From assembly GCA_947177165.1 (NCBI GenBank), contig CAMWTP010000009.1, forward strand, positions 32,761 through 96,760: a DNA stretch of 64,000 nucleotides, written 5' to 3'. The notes beneath the pieces were generated by a model that had not been told where the DNA came from, searched no databases, and saw nothing but the letters and a program-made list of their open reading frames with translations. The DNA comes from an uncultured Lachnospiraceae bacterium (GTDB lineage Bacteria > Bacillota > Clostridia > Lachnospirales > Lachnospiraceae). Position 1 is the stretch's first letter; each line of letters starts with the position of its first letter. The position numbers and the translations under genes are program-made. Below are positions 1 to 9,703 of the stretch, piece after piece.

Positions 1-2457
1 ACGTATATCACTACAACCGATTTTACGATACCGATTGGAAGTGTTGACCAGGGGGCACAGAGTATCAGCGCCTCCGCTTCTTCAAAACCTGCCAGTCTGA
101 TGGATCTGCAGAACATACCCATTATAACAGGGAGAGGGACAACGATAGCCCTTTCAGATATCGCGACAGTATCCATGTCGTCAAGGGCGAACAGCAGTAT
201 CAGCCGTTTTAACGGGCAGGACAGTATCAGTGTCGGTATTGCCAAGGTTCAGAGTGAAGGCACGGTTGATGTTTCTAACCATGTGAAAGCGCTGGTTGAG
301 CGTGTAGCCGCAAAAAATTCGGCAATTCAGATATCTGTGGCGTATGATGCGGCAGACAGTATTAAGTCTTCCCTGAGTTCAGTGGCAGAGACGCTTGTGC
401 TTGGCGTCCTGTTTTCCATGCTTGTGCTGTTTATCTTCTTCGGGGATTTTAAGGCCAGTTTGATCGTTGGCAGCTCCATGCCGATATCGCTCCTGGCGAC
501 GCTTATTTTTATGAGTTTTGCTGGATTTTCATTGAATGTAGTCACCATGGGAGCACTTGTCATAGCCATCGGTATGATGGTTGACGCATCAATTGTTGTG
601 TTGGAGAGCTGTTTCCGGCTGAAGGATGAAAAACCGGAATTTAAGGATGCCGCATTTGTGGGCACAAAGGTGGTGGCCTCTTCTGTCTCTGCATCAACGA
701 TCACCACAGTCGTTGTGTATCTGCCGCTTGCCACGATGAAGGGACTTGCCGGACAGCTCTTTTCGCAGCTCGGATTTACGATTATTTTTGCCATGATGTC
801 GTCTTTGATCGTGGCGATCACGCTGATTCCGATTTTTTTCTGGAAATACAGGCCAAAGGAGAAAAAGAACACGCTGGCAAACCAGATTGTGGGAAAGATC
901 GGAGACGGCTACAAGACGCTGCTCAAACACATTATGCTGAAGAAAAAGACTGTTATGCTCGTTGCAGTGGGACTTCTGGCACTGGCGATTTTTCTTGCAT
1001 CACAGCTTGACAAAGAGCTGATGTCAGCGACGGGACTTGACAATATGAGCATTTCCATCGAGCAGCGCTCGGGAACCAGACTTGAGGTGATGGATGAAAA
1101 TATCCAGTTTATAGAGCAGATGATCATCGATGATCCGGATTTTGCAGGGTGCAATCTGACGATCAGCGGCTCCGCGGCAACGATTACAGCATATCCCTCG
1201 GATACCTGCGAAAAGAGTATCAATCAGCTTGTGGATGAGTACAATGCGAAGCTGATGGACAGCACGAACATGAGCATTATCGTCTCAGCAGCAGGAAGCG
1301 GAATGTCCTCCATGATGAGTGTTATGTCGAGCACGGAAGTTGATATGGTTGGGGACAGTATTGATGACCTGAAAATAGCCGCAAGGCAGGTGGATGCGAT
1401 CATGATGGATATTCCGGGTGTCATCAAGACTTCGAGCAACCTGACCTCGGATGCCACACAGGTAAAGATACAGATAGACCCGTTAAAGTGTATGAATGTA
1501 GGTTTGACAGCTGTGCAGGTTGCAGGTGAGATGTACAATGCCAGCAGCGGTGTCGAAGTTATGGACATGACAATCGGAACGGAAGAATATACTGTGAGAA
1601 TGGAATACCCGGAGGATAGCTATACGACCATGAATCAGCTTCTCAATCTCGAAATAGCCACTCCGATGGGAAGTATGATCACAGTAGGTGACGTGGCTAA
1701 GGCAGTATATTCTGATGTGCCGGACACACTTGTAAGAGAGGATGGAAGGTATCAGGTTGCGATTACAGCCTATACGACGGATGCTGCAAAGTTTACGGCG
1801 CAGTCCGCCATTATCAGGGCAGTGGACGAGGCGGAGCAAAATGGAATGTTCCCGGAGGGGGTAGGACAGACGCAGAATATCATGAATGAGATGATCGAGG
1901 AGGAGTTTACCGCGATTGGAAAGGCAATCTTTACAGCGGTTTTTCTGATTTTCCTCGTCATGGCAATGCAGTTTGAGTCGCCGGTATTCTCGCTCATGGT
2001 CATGCTCAGTATTCCGTTTAGTCTGATTGGTTCGTTTTTCCTGTTGTTTATCACAGGATCGACGCTGAATATGACATCACTGATGGGTGTGCTGATGCTG
2101 GTAGGTATCGTTGTAAATAATGGTATTTTGTATGTCGATACGACAAACCAGTTAAAGGAAACGATGGCGTTAAATGACGCGCTGATGGAGAGCGGGCGTC
2201 TGCGTCTGAGGCCAATCCTCATGACGACGTTGACGACGATCCTGTCAATGATACCGATGATTTTTACCCAGAACGAGAACGCAGCGATGATGAAAGGAAT
2301 GTCCCTCATCATTATCGGAGGTCTGATTACCTCCACGTTGTTGATACTGCTGCTCTTGCCGAGTTTCTATCTGTTGATGAGCAGTCAGGGCAGAAGAGAG
2401 GCAAAGGAGAGACGGCAGATGAAACGCCAGAAACGGCTTGCAGAAAGAGATAAGTAA
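1..2457 (+). CDS. RND-family efflux transporter (AcrB/HAE1-like), 5' truncated by window edge
   Basis: Frame +1 is open from base 1 through the listed ORF start at 100; multi-TM RND features such as 'GALVIAIGMMVDASIVVLES' and 'LMGVLMLVGIVVNNGILYVD'. Confidence 0.93.
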   Translation, partial: TYITTTDFTIPIGSVDQGAQSISASASSKPASLMDLQNIPIITGRGTTIALSDIATVSMSSRANSSISRFNGQDSISVGIAKVQSEGTVDVSNHVKALVERVAAKNSAIQISVAYDAADSIKSSLSSVAETLVLGVLFSMLVLFIFFGDFKASLIVGSSMPISLLATLIFMSFAGFSLNVVTMGALVIAIGMMVDASIVVLESCFRLKDEKPEFKDAAFVGTKVVASSVSASTITTVVVYLPLATMKGLAGQLFSQLGFTIIFAMMSSLIVAITLIPIFFWKYRPKEKKNTLANQIVGKIGDGYKTLLKHIMLKKKTVMLVAVGLLALAIFLASQLDKELMSATGLDNMSISIEQRSGTRLEVMDENIQFIEQMIIDDPDFAGCNLTISGSAATITAYPSDTCEKSINQLVDEYNAKLMDSTNMSIIVSAAGSGMSSMMSVMSSTEVDMVGDSIDDLKIAARQVDAIMMDIPGVIKTSSNLTSDATQVKIQIDPLKCMNVGLTAVQVAGEMYNASSGVEVMDMTIGTEEYTVRMEYPEDSYTTMNQLLNLEIATPMGSMITVGDVAKAVYSDVPDTLVREDGRYQVAITAYTTDAAKFTAQSAIIRAVDEAEQNGMFPEGVGQTQNIMNEMIEEEFTAIGKAIFTAVFLIFLVMAMQFESPVFSLMVMLSIPFSLIGSFFLLFITGSTLNMTSLMGVLMLVGIVVNNGILYVDTTNQLKETMALNDALMESGRLRLRPILMTTLTTILSMIPMIFTQNENAAMMKGMSLIIIGGLITSTLLILLLLPSFYLLMSSQGRREAKERRQMKRQKRLAERDK

Positions 2458-2476
2458 AATAATTCATAAAAACTGG

Positions 2477-2506
2477 CACTGATATTTTTTTGAAAAAATA
2501 TCAGTG
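2477..2506 (+). terminator. Rho-independent terminator after RND gene
   Basis: Perfect inverted repeat CACTGATATTTTTT-TG-AAAAAATATCAGTG followed by a T-rich stretch. Confidence 0.8.
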
Positions 2507-2586
2507 TCGTTTATTTTATAAAAAAATCCATATACTACAATCAGTCAAAAGTATGCAATGAATCAACTTAGTAAGGTAGTGAATGG

Positions 2587-3840
2587 ATGGAAGCAGAGAA
2601 AATAAAACATAAATATCTCGTATTTTTATATGTATTTTTAGGGTTTGCGATCGGGTTATTCTGTTGGGCAACTTACGCATATTACCAGAGTACTGTTCCT
2701 AGTACGATCAGCGTCAAGGCCGGTACAAGCGAGGAATTTAATCTGCGCATTCCCGCATCCGGAATCCTCAGCACGGATTCTGAGACGATTCTGGCACTGA
2801 ATCAGCCGCTCACGATTGTGGCAGGAGATACGACCAGCTCCTATCAGATGCGGCTGAAACTTTTTGGCTTTGTACCGCTGAAGGATGTGGATATACAGGT
2901 CATAGAGAATACAACCCTGACGCCTGTGGGCAGACCGATCGGCATCTATGTCAGGACACAGGGGGTACTGGTGGTAGATACTGGCAGTTTTGAGGGGGTG
3001 AACGGCGACAAATATGCGCCTTCCGATTACAAACTGCAGGCGGGGGATTATCTCACCGCAATGGACGGCGTGGCGATCAGTGACAAGAAACAGATCAGAG
3101 AGTATGTGGAAAAGGGAAACGGGGAAGAAATTATTTTTCAGGTCTCCAGAAAGGATGAGCTGATACAGGTAAAGATCAAGCCGGAAGCAGATGGGAACAA
3201 TGTCTATAAGATGGGCGCATGGCTTAGGGACAGCGCACAAGGGATAGGGACGATGACATATATAGACGGTCAGAACCAGTTCGGCGCATTGGGACATGGC
3301 ATCAATGACATGGATACAGGGGAGCTCCTGAAGCTTGGGAGCGGGCTGTTGTATCATACAGAGATAGTGGCTGTCAAGCGCGGCGAGAGGGGAAATCCCG
3401 GTGAACTGACAGGCGTGATTGAGTATAAACCAGACCAGGTGTCAGGGGTGATCGTGGACAACACAGTACAGGGGATCTATGGCGTGGCGAATGCAGAACT
3501 TCTGAGCGAATATACTGCCGGGCGGGAAGCGCTGCCCATCGCGCTAAAGCAGGAAGTAACTACTGGTTCGGCTCAGATCTTATGTACCATTGACGGGGAG
3601 GCGAAGTACTATGATGTGGAGATCACGAAACTCACGCCGGGGAAGGATGCAGTGAACCGTCAGATCTCTCTTGAGGTTACAGATACGGAATTGCTCTCTA
3701 TAACGGGGGGAATCGTACAAGGCATGTCAGGAGCTCCGATTGTCCAAAACGGCAGGTTTGTGGGCGCTGTCACACATGTACTCGTGCAGGATAGCACGAA
3801 AGGGTATGGAATATTTATTGAGGATATGCTGGGACATTAA
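2587..3840 (+). CDS. spoIVB: SpoIVB peptidase (stage IV sporulation protein B, S55 family)
   Basis: N-terminal TM, PDZ-like segment, C-terminal 'GGIVQGMSGAPIVQNGRFVGAVTHVLVQDSTKGYGIFIEDML' typical of SpoIVB. Confidence 0.93.
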   Translation: MEAEKIKHKYLVFLYVFLGFAIGLFCWATYAYYQSTVPSTISVKAGTSEEFNLRIPASGILSTDSETILALNQPLTIVAGDTTSSYQMRLKLFGFVPLKDVDIQVIENTTLTPVGRPIGIYVRTQGVLVVDTGSFEGVNGDKYAPSDYKLQAGDYLTAMDGVAISDKKQIREYVEKGNGEEIIFQVSRKDELIQVKIKPEADGNNVYKMGAWLRDSAQGIGTMTYIDGQNQFGALGHGINDMDTGELLKLGSGLLYHTEIVAVKRGERGNPGELTGVIEYKPDQVSGVIVDNTVQGIYGVANAELLSEYTAGREALPIALKQEVTTGSAQILCTIDGEAKYYDVEITKLTPGKDAVNRQISLEVTDTELLSITGGIVQGMSGAPIVQNGRFVGAVTHVLVQDSTKGYGIFIEDMLGH

Positions 3841-3858
3841 TCAGTTGATTACTTATAG

Positions 3859-3899
3859 AGCATAAAAGCGTTCATGTATATGTGAACGCTTTTATGCTC
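3859..3899. terminator. Bidirectional terminator between convergent genes
   Basis: AGCATAAAAGCGTTCA ... TGAACGCTTTTATGCT long perfect stem between convergent spoIVB and the 335-aa gene. Confidence 0.85.
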
Positions 3900-3915
3900 T
3901 AGCTCATAGTCCGCA

Positions 3916-4923
3916 TTATATCTGTGTGTTAATAATCGATACACCGAGTTTGTCGGGCTGTACAATATCGTTGAAGATATTTTTGCAATACGCTGAGACT
4001 GCATTTCCGAACGCGGCATTTTGACCAAATAACTCGTTGTAGGCGTTCTGGAAATCAGGGGTGGTCATATCAATACTGTCGGCATCAAATATCATTTTTT
4101 CCTGTTGGCTGTCAAAGGTAAGTCCGAGTTTTGCAAGTTTATCCTTGTGATCGAGACACAGCTGGTTAAGTTTGTCTATATTTTCACTTTCGTTCGTGCT
4201 GTCTGTGCGATAAACCAACTGGGCAAAAGATGATAGCAGTATTCCCAGATCCCGGATCGTGTCACTGTCTAACCTGCCGGACTGGACAAGCGTGTCACAT
4301 GATTTTATGGTTGATGTAGCCTGTCCTGCCAGTGTCATATAGTCCGCCAGTATCATATCCGCTTCTTCATACTTCTGGGTCTGGCTTACGCGATATTCGC
4401 TAATGTTGTACTGTGCGTCACTTGCGGTTTCATCCACTTTGCGCATGATCTTGTCTGCCTGTCCGATGAAAGAATCGTGGCCGGAGAAAAGGGCATTGAT
4501 GGTCTTGTCAGAGGCATCTGCGAAAGTTTTACTGTCAAACGAATATTTGCCGCTGACTTTCTCGACACCGATTTTTTTCAGATTCGTCTCGTTGTCAGAG
4601 AACAATTTTTCAAGCTTTGAGAGCTGTTTCTGCACATCCTTATCCGTCACTTTGTCGGAGCTGCTCTTCATATTATTATAAGATTTTATCAGATCCTCGA
4701 CCTGGCTCTCAAGCAAATCTCTTGAGATTCCGCCAGAAGAATAGCGCTTTAATTTTTTGACGCTTTTTTTGAACGCTTCCGCTTTGTCCTGGAGCTTTTC
4801 AATGTTGGCATCTGCTTCCGTTATCTTTTTGGTGATGGAGTGTGTATAGGAATAATTGTTTTGCCTGATTTGGTTGATTAGGTCTGTCGGTTTATATTGA
4901 ATGGTCATAGAAAATCCCTCCAA
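3916..4923 (-). CDS. Coiled-coil protein with two FliD-like segments; uncharacterised (start may be a few codons downstream)
   Basis: 335-aa ORF, helical/coiled-coil composition; see findings. Confidence 0.75.
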   Translation of the reverse strand: MEGFSMTIQYKPTDLINQIRQNNYSYTHSITKKITEADANIEKLQDKAEAFKKSVKKLKRYSSGGISRDLLESQVEDLIKSYNNMKSSSDKVTDKDVQKQLSKLEKLFSDNETNLKKIGVEKVSGKYSFDSKTFADASDKTINALFSGHDSFIGQADKIMRKVDETASDAQYNISEYRVSQTQKYEEADMILADYMTLAGQATSTIKSCDTLVQSGRLDSDTIRDLGILLSSFAQLVYRTDSTNESENIDKLNQLCLDHKDKLAKLGLTFDSQQEKMIFDADSIDMTTPDFQNAYNELFGQNAAFGNAVSAYCKNIFNDIVQPDKLGVSIINTQI

Positions 4924-5135
4924 AGTTAATATATTAATGTTATCGGCAGATTTATGCTGAAGTTAAAGGGATGTCGGCAATAAAATAATTTTTCAGTAGC
5001 AATTCTTGCGAGTATATGGTACACTACAAAGTGATGCATTAGCGTTACACTTTAAAAGATAATGAGCGATGGCTATATGTACTGCAAGGGCATAGACATT
5101 GCAGGCAGGAGTTTACGAAATGAGGAGGACAGGCG

Positions 5136-6569
5136 TTGGGCGAAAATATTATCGAATTAAAGCATATCAGCCGTACTTTTGACGACGGCTTTCGTGTGGT
5201 TGACGATTTCAACCTTACAGTACAGAGAGGTGAGTTTGTCACATTTCTCGGACCCTCGGGGTGTGGAAAGACGACAACGCTGCGCATGATTGCGGGTTTT
5301 GATAAGCCGACAGAGGGCGAGCTGCTGTTAAACGGTGAGGATATTCGGGATTTGCCGCCCAATAAACGTCCTATCAATACAGTGTTTCAGAGATACGCGC
5401 TTTTTCCTCACCTGAATGTATTTGAAAATGTCGCCTTCGGGCTGAAATTAAAGAAGCTTCCGAAAGCGGAGATTGTAAAGAAGGTCAAGAAAGCGCTGGA
5501 GATGGTGGACCTTGAGGATTTTGAGGACAGGAGAATACAGACGCTCTCGGGCGGTCAGCAGCAGCGTATCGCCATCGCGCGGGCAATCGTCAATGAGCCG
5601 GAAATCCTGCTGTTGGATGAACCGCTGGGCGCACTGGACCTGAAGATGCGCAAAGAGATGCAGCTTGAGCTGAAGGGCATGCACGAGAAGCTGGGGATCA
5701 CGTTTATCTATGTGACGCACGACCAGGAGGAAGCGCTCACGATGTCTGACAAGATTGTCGTGATGTCAGAGGGAAAAATCCAGCAGATCGGCACGCCGGA
5801 GGATATCTACAACGAGCCAAAGAACGCTTTTGTCGCCGATTTTATCGGGGAGAGCAATATTTTTACTGGTATAATGACGGGGAAATACAGAGTGCGGTTC
5901 TGTGGGGCAGAGTTTGAATGCGTGGACGATGTCGAACATGGCACAATGATTGATGCGGTGGTGAGGCCGGAGGACGTGACGATCACGGCGCCGGATCAGG
6001 GAATTATCAAGGGGATTGTGACTTCCGTCATCTTTAAGGGCGTGCACTATGAGATTGCAGTGCAGTCCGGCAAGAATGAGATCGTGGTGCAGTCCACCAG
6101 AAAGACGGAGTTAAATGCCCTGGTGGGACTGTATATCGAGCCGGAAGGGATTCACATCATGCTGGCGGAGAACAGGATCAACCGCATCGAATCCGGGTTG
6201 GACAAGGACTACAGGCTTGCGTTTCTCGGGGGTATGCTTGACTGTGACCTGACTGCCCTGATACCGGGCTCCGCATTCAGCGCAGACGGCGCACTTGTGG
6301 ACGCACATGGCGATATGATTGAGCCGGACCGGATCAAGGTGATTGTGTCTGTCAATCCGGATGACATCACAATGAGTGATGACAAGGAGGCGGGGATTCT
6401 CCGGGGACACATCATCAATCTGATCTATAAGGGCGATCACTACAGCTATGTCGTGCGGACGGAGGAGGACGAGGATTTTATCGTTTCCGACGAGTATTTG
6501 TGGAACATGGATGACTACGTGAGTCTGTTGATTCCAAAGGATAAGTTTCATTATGCCATCAAGAAATAG
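5136..6569 (+). CDS. potA: Spermidine/putrescine ABC transporter ATP-binding protein (TTG start)
   Basis: Walker A GPSGCGKTT, signature LSGGQQQR, Walker B; C-terminal TOBE-type domain; followed by two permeases and a binding protein. Confidence 0.92.
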   Translation: MGENIIELKHISRTFDDGFRVVDDFNLTVQRGEFVTFLGPSGCGKTTTLRMIAGFDKPTEGELLLNGEDIRDLPPNKRPINTVFQRYALFPHLNVFENVAFGLKLKKLPKAEIVKKVKKALEMVDLEDFEDRRIQTLSGGQQQRIAIARAIVNEPEILLLDEPLGALDLKMRKEMQLELKGMHEKLGITFIYVTHDQEEALTMSDKIVVMSEGKIQQIGTPEDIYNEPKNAFVADFIGESNIFTGIMTGKYRVRFCGAEFECVDDVEHGTMIDAVVRPEDVTITAPDQGIIKGIVTSVIFKGVHYEIAVQSGKNEIVVQSTRKTELNALVGLYIEPEGIHIMLAENRINRIESGLDKDYRLAFLGGMLDCDLTALIPGSAFSADGALVDAHGDMIEPDRIKVIVSVNPDDITMSDDKEAGILRGHIINLIYKGDHYSYVVRTEEDEDFIVSDEYLWNMDDYVSLLIPKDKFHYAIKK

Positions 6570-6595
6570 CTGGCATAACTGAATGGAGGTTGCGG

Positions 6596-7399
6596 ATGAA
6601 CAAATTTCGTTTTCAGAGGTCGCAGCTGTGCATACCGTACGGTTTGTTTCTGGTATGTTTTGTGATGGCGCCTTTGATCGTGATTATATACTATGCATTT
6701 ACGAACGGGGAAGGGCAGTTTACGCTGGAAAATCTGATGGGATTTTTTTCAAGTCCCAATACGATCGGGACGCTGGCTTACAGTCTTGGCATTGCGGTGG
6801 CCACCACCTGTATCTGCCTGCTGCTGGCGTATCCGATCGCATATATACTGGCGAGAAGCAGCATGAAACACAAATCCGTGGTTCTGATGATTTTTGTTAT
6901 GCCGATGTGGATTAACTTTACGCTTAGAATCACGGCCCTCAAGGAAATCCTGACCATGATCGAGGGAAATCTCGCCTATCACCCGTTTTTGAACACGCTG
7001 GTTGGTATGACGTATGATTTCCTGCCGTTTATGATACTTCCTATCTATACAACGCTGCTGAAGCTCGACGGAAGTCTTCTGGAGGCGGCGGCAGATCTTG
7101 GAGCGGACACGGTTCAGACATTTCTGAAGGTGACACTTCCGCTGTCTGTTCCGGGGATTATCAGCGGGATTGTGATGGTGTTTCTGCCGTCCATGACCAA
7201 CTATGTCGTGCTCGATATGCTCTACAACAGCACGTATATCATGGGAAGTCTGATCGGAGCGTATTTCAGTGCCTACGACTGGCACAACGGCTCGATGATC
7301 GCGCTGATCCTGCTGGTGATCATTCTTGTGTTTACCCTGGTTACGAACCGCTATGCAGATGAGGATGCAGGCAGCAGCAGGGGAGGTGTACTCGGATGA
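6596..7399 (+). CDS. potB: Spermidine/putrescine ABC transporter permease PotB
   Basis: ATG after GGAGG; BPD_transp_1-like 'EAAADLGADTVQTFLKVTLPLSVPGI'; ATGA overlap with next gene. Confidence 0.9.
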   Translation: MNKFRFQRSQLCIPYGLFLVCFVMAPLIVIIYYAFTNGEGQFTLENLMGFFSSPNTIGTLAYSLGIAVATTCICLLLAYPIAYILARSSMKHKSVVLMIFVMPMWINFTLRITALKEILTMIEGNLAYHPFLNTLVGMTYDFLPFMILPIYTTLLKLDGSLLEAAADLGADTVQTFLKVTLPLSVPGIISGIVMVFLPSMTNYVVLDMLYNSTYIMGSLIGAYFSAYDWHNGSMIALILLVIILVFTLVTNRYADEDAGSSRGGVLG

Positions 7400-8223
7400 T
7401 GAAAAAGTTTTTCTCCAGGGCTTTTCTGGCGGTGATGGTGATACTGCTGTACCTGCCAATCTTTGTGCTGGCAGTATATAGTTTTACGGACTCTGCGAAC
7501 ATTGGAGCGATTCATGGTTTTTCGCTGAGAAATTATGAGACGCTGTTTACCAAGCCTGATCTGCGGGCGATGATTTTTGGAACGCTTGTTCTTGCAATCG
7601 GTTCCGCCTTTGTGTCAACGGTGCTGGGAACGTTTGGCGCTGTGGGCGTCTTTTATTCGGGTCGGTTTGGAAATATGGTAGTGGGCTCATTGAATCAGGT
7701 GCCTGTCGTAAACGCAGAGGTGGTGACTGCGTTCTCACTCTGCATCCTCCTGATCGGGGTGTGCGGTGTGGATAAGAGCAGTTATATTTCATTATTAATC
7801 GGTCATGTGGTGTTGGAAGCGCCCTTTGTGTATCTGTCTGTGGTGCCAAAACTGAAGCAGATGGATAACAGCCTCTATGAGGCGGCGCTCGACCTGGGGG
7901 CTTCTCCAGCGATGGCGCTGCGGCGTGTGGTGTTTCCGCAGATTTTTCCGGGCGTTGTCTCAGGATTTGCGCTGGCGGTTACGCTGTCGCTTGATGATTA
8001 TTTTATCACAAGCTACACGAAACCTGCGACTTTTGATACGATCAGCACTTATGTGGTCAATGCGACAAGAGGTTCCCAGACAGAGATTAAGACGGCGTTG
8101 TGGGCGCTCTCCACGATCATCTTTGTGGTGGTTGTGCTGATGGTAATGATGATGAATATGAGTGGAAATAAAAATGACAAAAATCAAAAGAGGGCAGGTG
8201 CAGACAGTGAGAAGAATCGATAG
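7396..8223 (+). CDS. potC: Spermidine/putrescine ABC transporter permease PotC
   Basis: 'YEAALDLGASPAMALRRVVFPQIFPGVVSGFALAVTLSLDDYF' typical of PotC. Confidence 0.92.
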   Translation: MMKKFFSRAFLAVMVILLYLPIFVLAVYSFTDSANIGAIHGFSLRNYETLFTKPDLRAMIFGTLVLAIGSAFVSTVLGTFGAVGVFYSGRFGNMVVGSLNQVPVVNAEVVTAFSLCILLIGVCGVDKSSYISLLIGHVVLEAPFVYLSVVPKLKQMDNSLYEAALDLGASPAMALRRVVFPQIFPGVVSGFALAVTLSLDDYFITSYTKPATFDTISTYVVNATRGSQTEIKTALWALSTIIFVVVVLMVMMMNMSGNKNDKNQKRAGADSEKNR

Positions 8224-9697
8224 TACAGCGCTTGGACTTGCTGTGTCCGGCGCGTTTGTGGTATGCGGCTTTGCCGGGCAGACAGCTTTTGCCAAAGAGG
8301 AGCCTGTCGTATTGCGTGTGTGCAGCTGGGAGGAGTATATCGATCTTGGAGAGTGGGATGAGGAGGAAGCGATTGCACTTGACAACGGCGCTGTGATCTT
8401 CGGGGAGCGCCCGCTCTATGAAGAATTTGAAGACTGGTACAGAGAGATGTACGGCAGGGAAGTGCGGGTAGAGTACTCCTGCTTCGGTACCAATGAGGAT
8501 CTATATAATCAGCTGAATATGGGGGATACGTATGATCTGGTGTGTCCCTCGGAGTATATGATCATGAAGCTGATGGCGGAGGACAGGCTTCTGCCGTACT
8601 CGGATGGTTTTTATGACACGCAGAATGTCAATAATTTCTATATTAATAACGTCTCACCCTTTATACAGGAGACGCTGGAGCAGAATGAAATCGGCGGTGA
8701 GAGCTGGAGTAAGTATGCCGCAGGATATATGTGGGGGATTACAGGCGTTTTATACAATCCGGAGCTTGTCACAGAGGAGGAGGCATCGACATGGGCAATT
8801 TTTGGAAATCCCAAGTTTAACAGGCAGGTCACATTGAAGGACAATGTGCGTGACTCCTATTTTGCCGCACTTGGAATTCTGAAGGCTGACGAGCTGATGG
8901 ACGGGAATTTTATCCGTTCCGCAGATTACCATGAGCGTCTGGCGGATGTGATGAATGACGTGAATCCCGAGACGATTGCACAGGCGCAGGAGCTTTTGGA
9001 CGAGCTGATGGACAATGTGTATTCCCTCGAGACAGACAGCGGGAAGGCGGATATGATAACGGGTAAGATTGTGGCGAATTACCAGTGGTCGGGCGATGCG
9101 GTTTACGCGATGGACCAGGCAGACGAGGATGATTTTGAGCTGCGGTTTGCGGTGCCCAGAGAGAGCACGAATCTCTGGTTTGACGGCTGGGTGATGTTAA
9201 AGAGCGGCATTGATGGCAATGCGGACAGACAGCACGCGGCGGAGGCGTTTGTCAATTTTGTGTCAAGGACGGACAATGCTGTCAGAAATATGTATTATAT
9301 CGGCTATACTTCGTCCATTGCAGGAAACGAAAATGATGATACCATGTATGAATACCTGAACTGGTGCTACGGCGCTGACGAGGAGGACGGGGACATCATG
9401 GAGTATCCTGTGGGCTATTTTTTCAGCGGAGACAACAGCGATGAGAATTACATCGTGCAGACGACGCGCAGCCAGATGGGCAGACAGCTCTACAGTCAGT
9501 ATCCGCCGGAGGATGTCATGGAAAGGACAGCGATCATGCGGTATTTTGACGCGGACGCGAACAGGGCGATTAATCAGATGTGGATCAATGTCAGATGTTT
9601 TGACATCTACGATGTGCCGACCGGTGTCTGGGTGGCACTGCTGGCAGGGCTGCTTGTACTGATCTGGATGGGATATAGAAAGAGTAAAAGGAGATGA
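8207..9697 (+). CDS. potD: PotD-like spermidine/putrescine-binding protein with C-terminal TM anchor (GTG start; ORF open from 8162)
   Basis: Signal-peptide-like N-terminus, 'VLRVCSWEEYIDLGEW', operon context; C-terminal 'VWVALLAGLLVLIWMGYRKSKRR'. Confidence 0.87.
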   Translation: MRRIDSTALGLAVSGAFVVCGFAGQTAFAKEEPVVLRVCSWEEYIDLGEWDEEEAIALDNGAVIFGERPLYEEFEDWYREMYGREVRVEYSCFGTNEDLYNQLNMGDTYDLVCPSEYMIMKLMAEDRLLPYSDGFYDTQNVNNFYINNVSPFIQETLEQNEIGGESWSKYAAGYMWGITGVLYNPELVTEEEASTWAIFGNPKFNRQVTLKDNVRDSYFAALGILKADELMDGNFIRSADYHERLADVMNDVNPETIAQAQELLDELMDNVYSLETDSGKADMITGKIVANYQWSGDAVYAMDQADEDDFELRFAVPRESTNLWFDGWVMLKSGIDGNADRQHAAEAFVNFVSRTDNAVRNMYYIGYTSSIAGNENDDTMYEYLNWCYGADEEDGDIMEYPVGYFFSGDNSDENYIVQTTRSQMGRQLYSQYPPEDVMERTAIMRYFDADANRAINQMWINVRCFDIYDVPTGVWVALLAGLLVLIWMGYRKSKRR

Positions 9698-9703
9698 GTT
9701 ATT

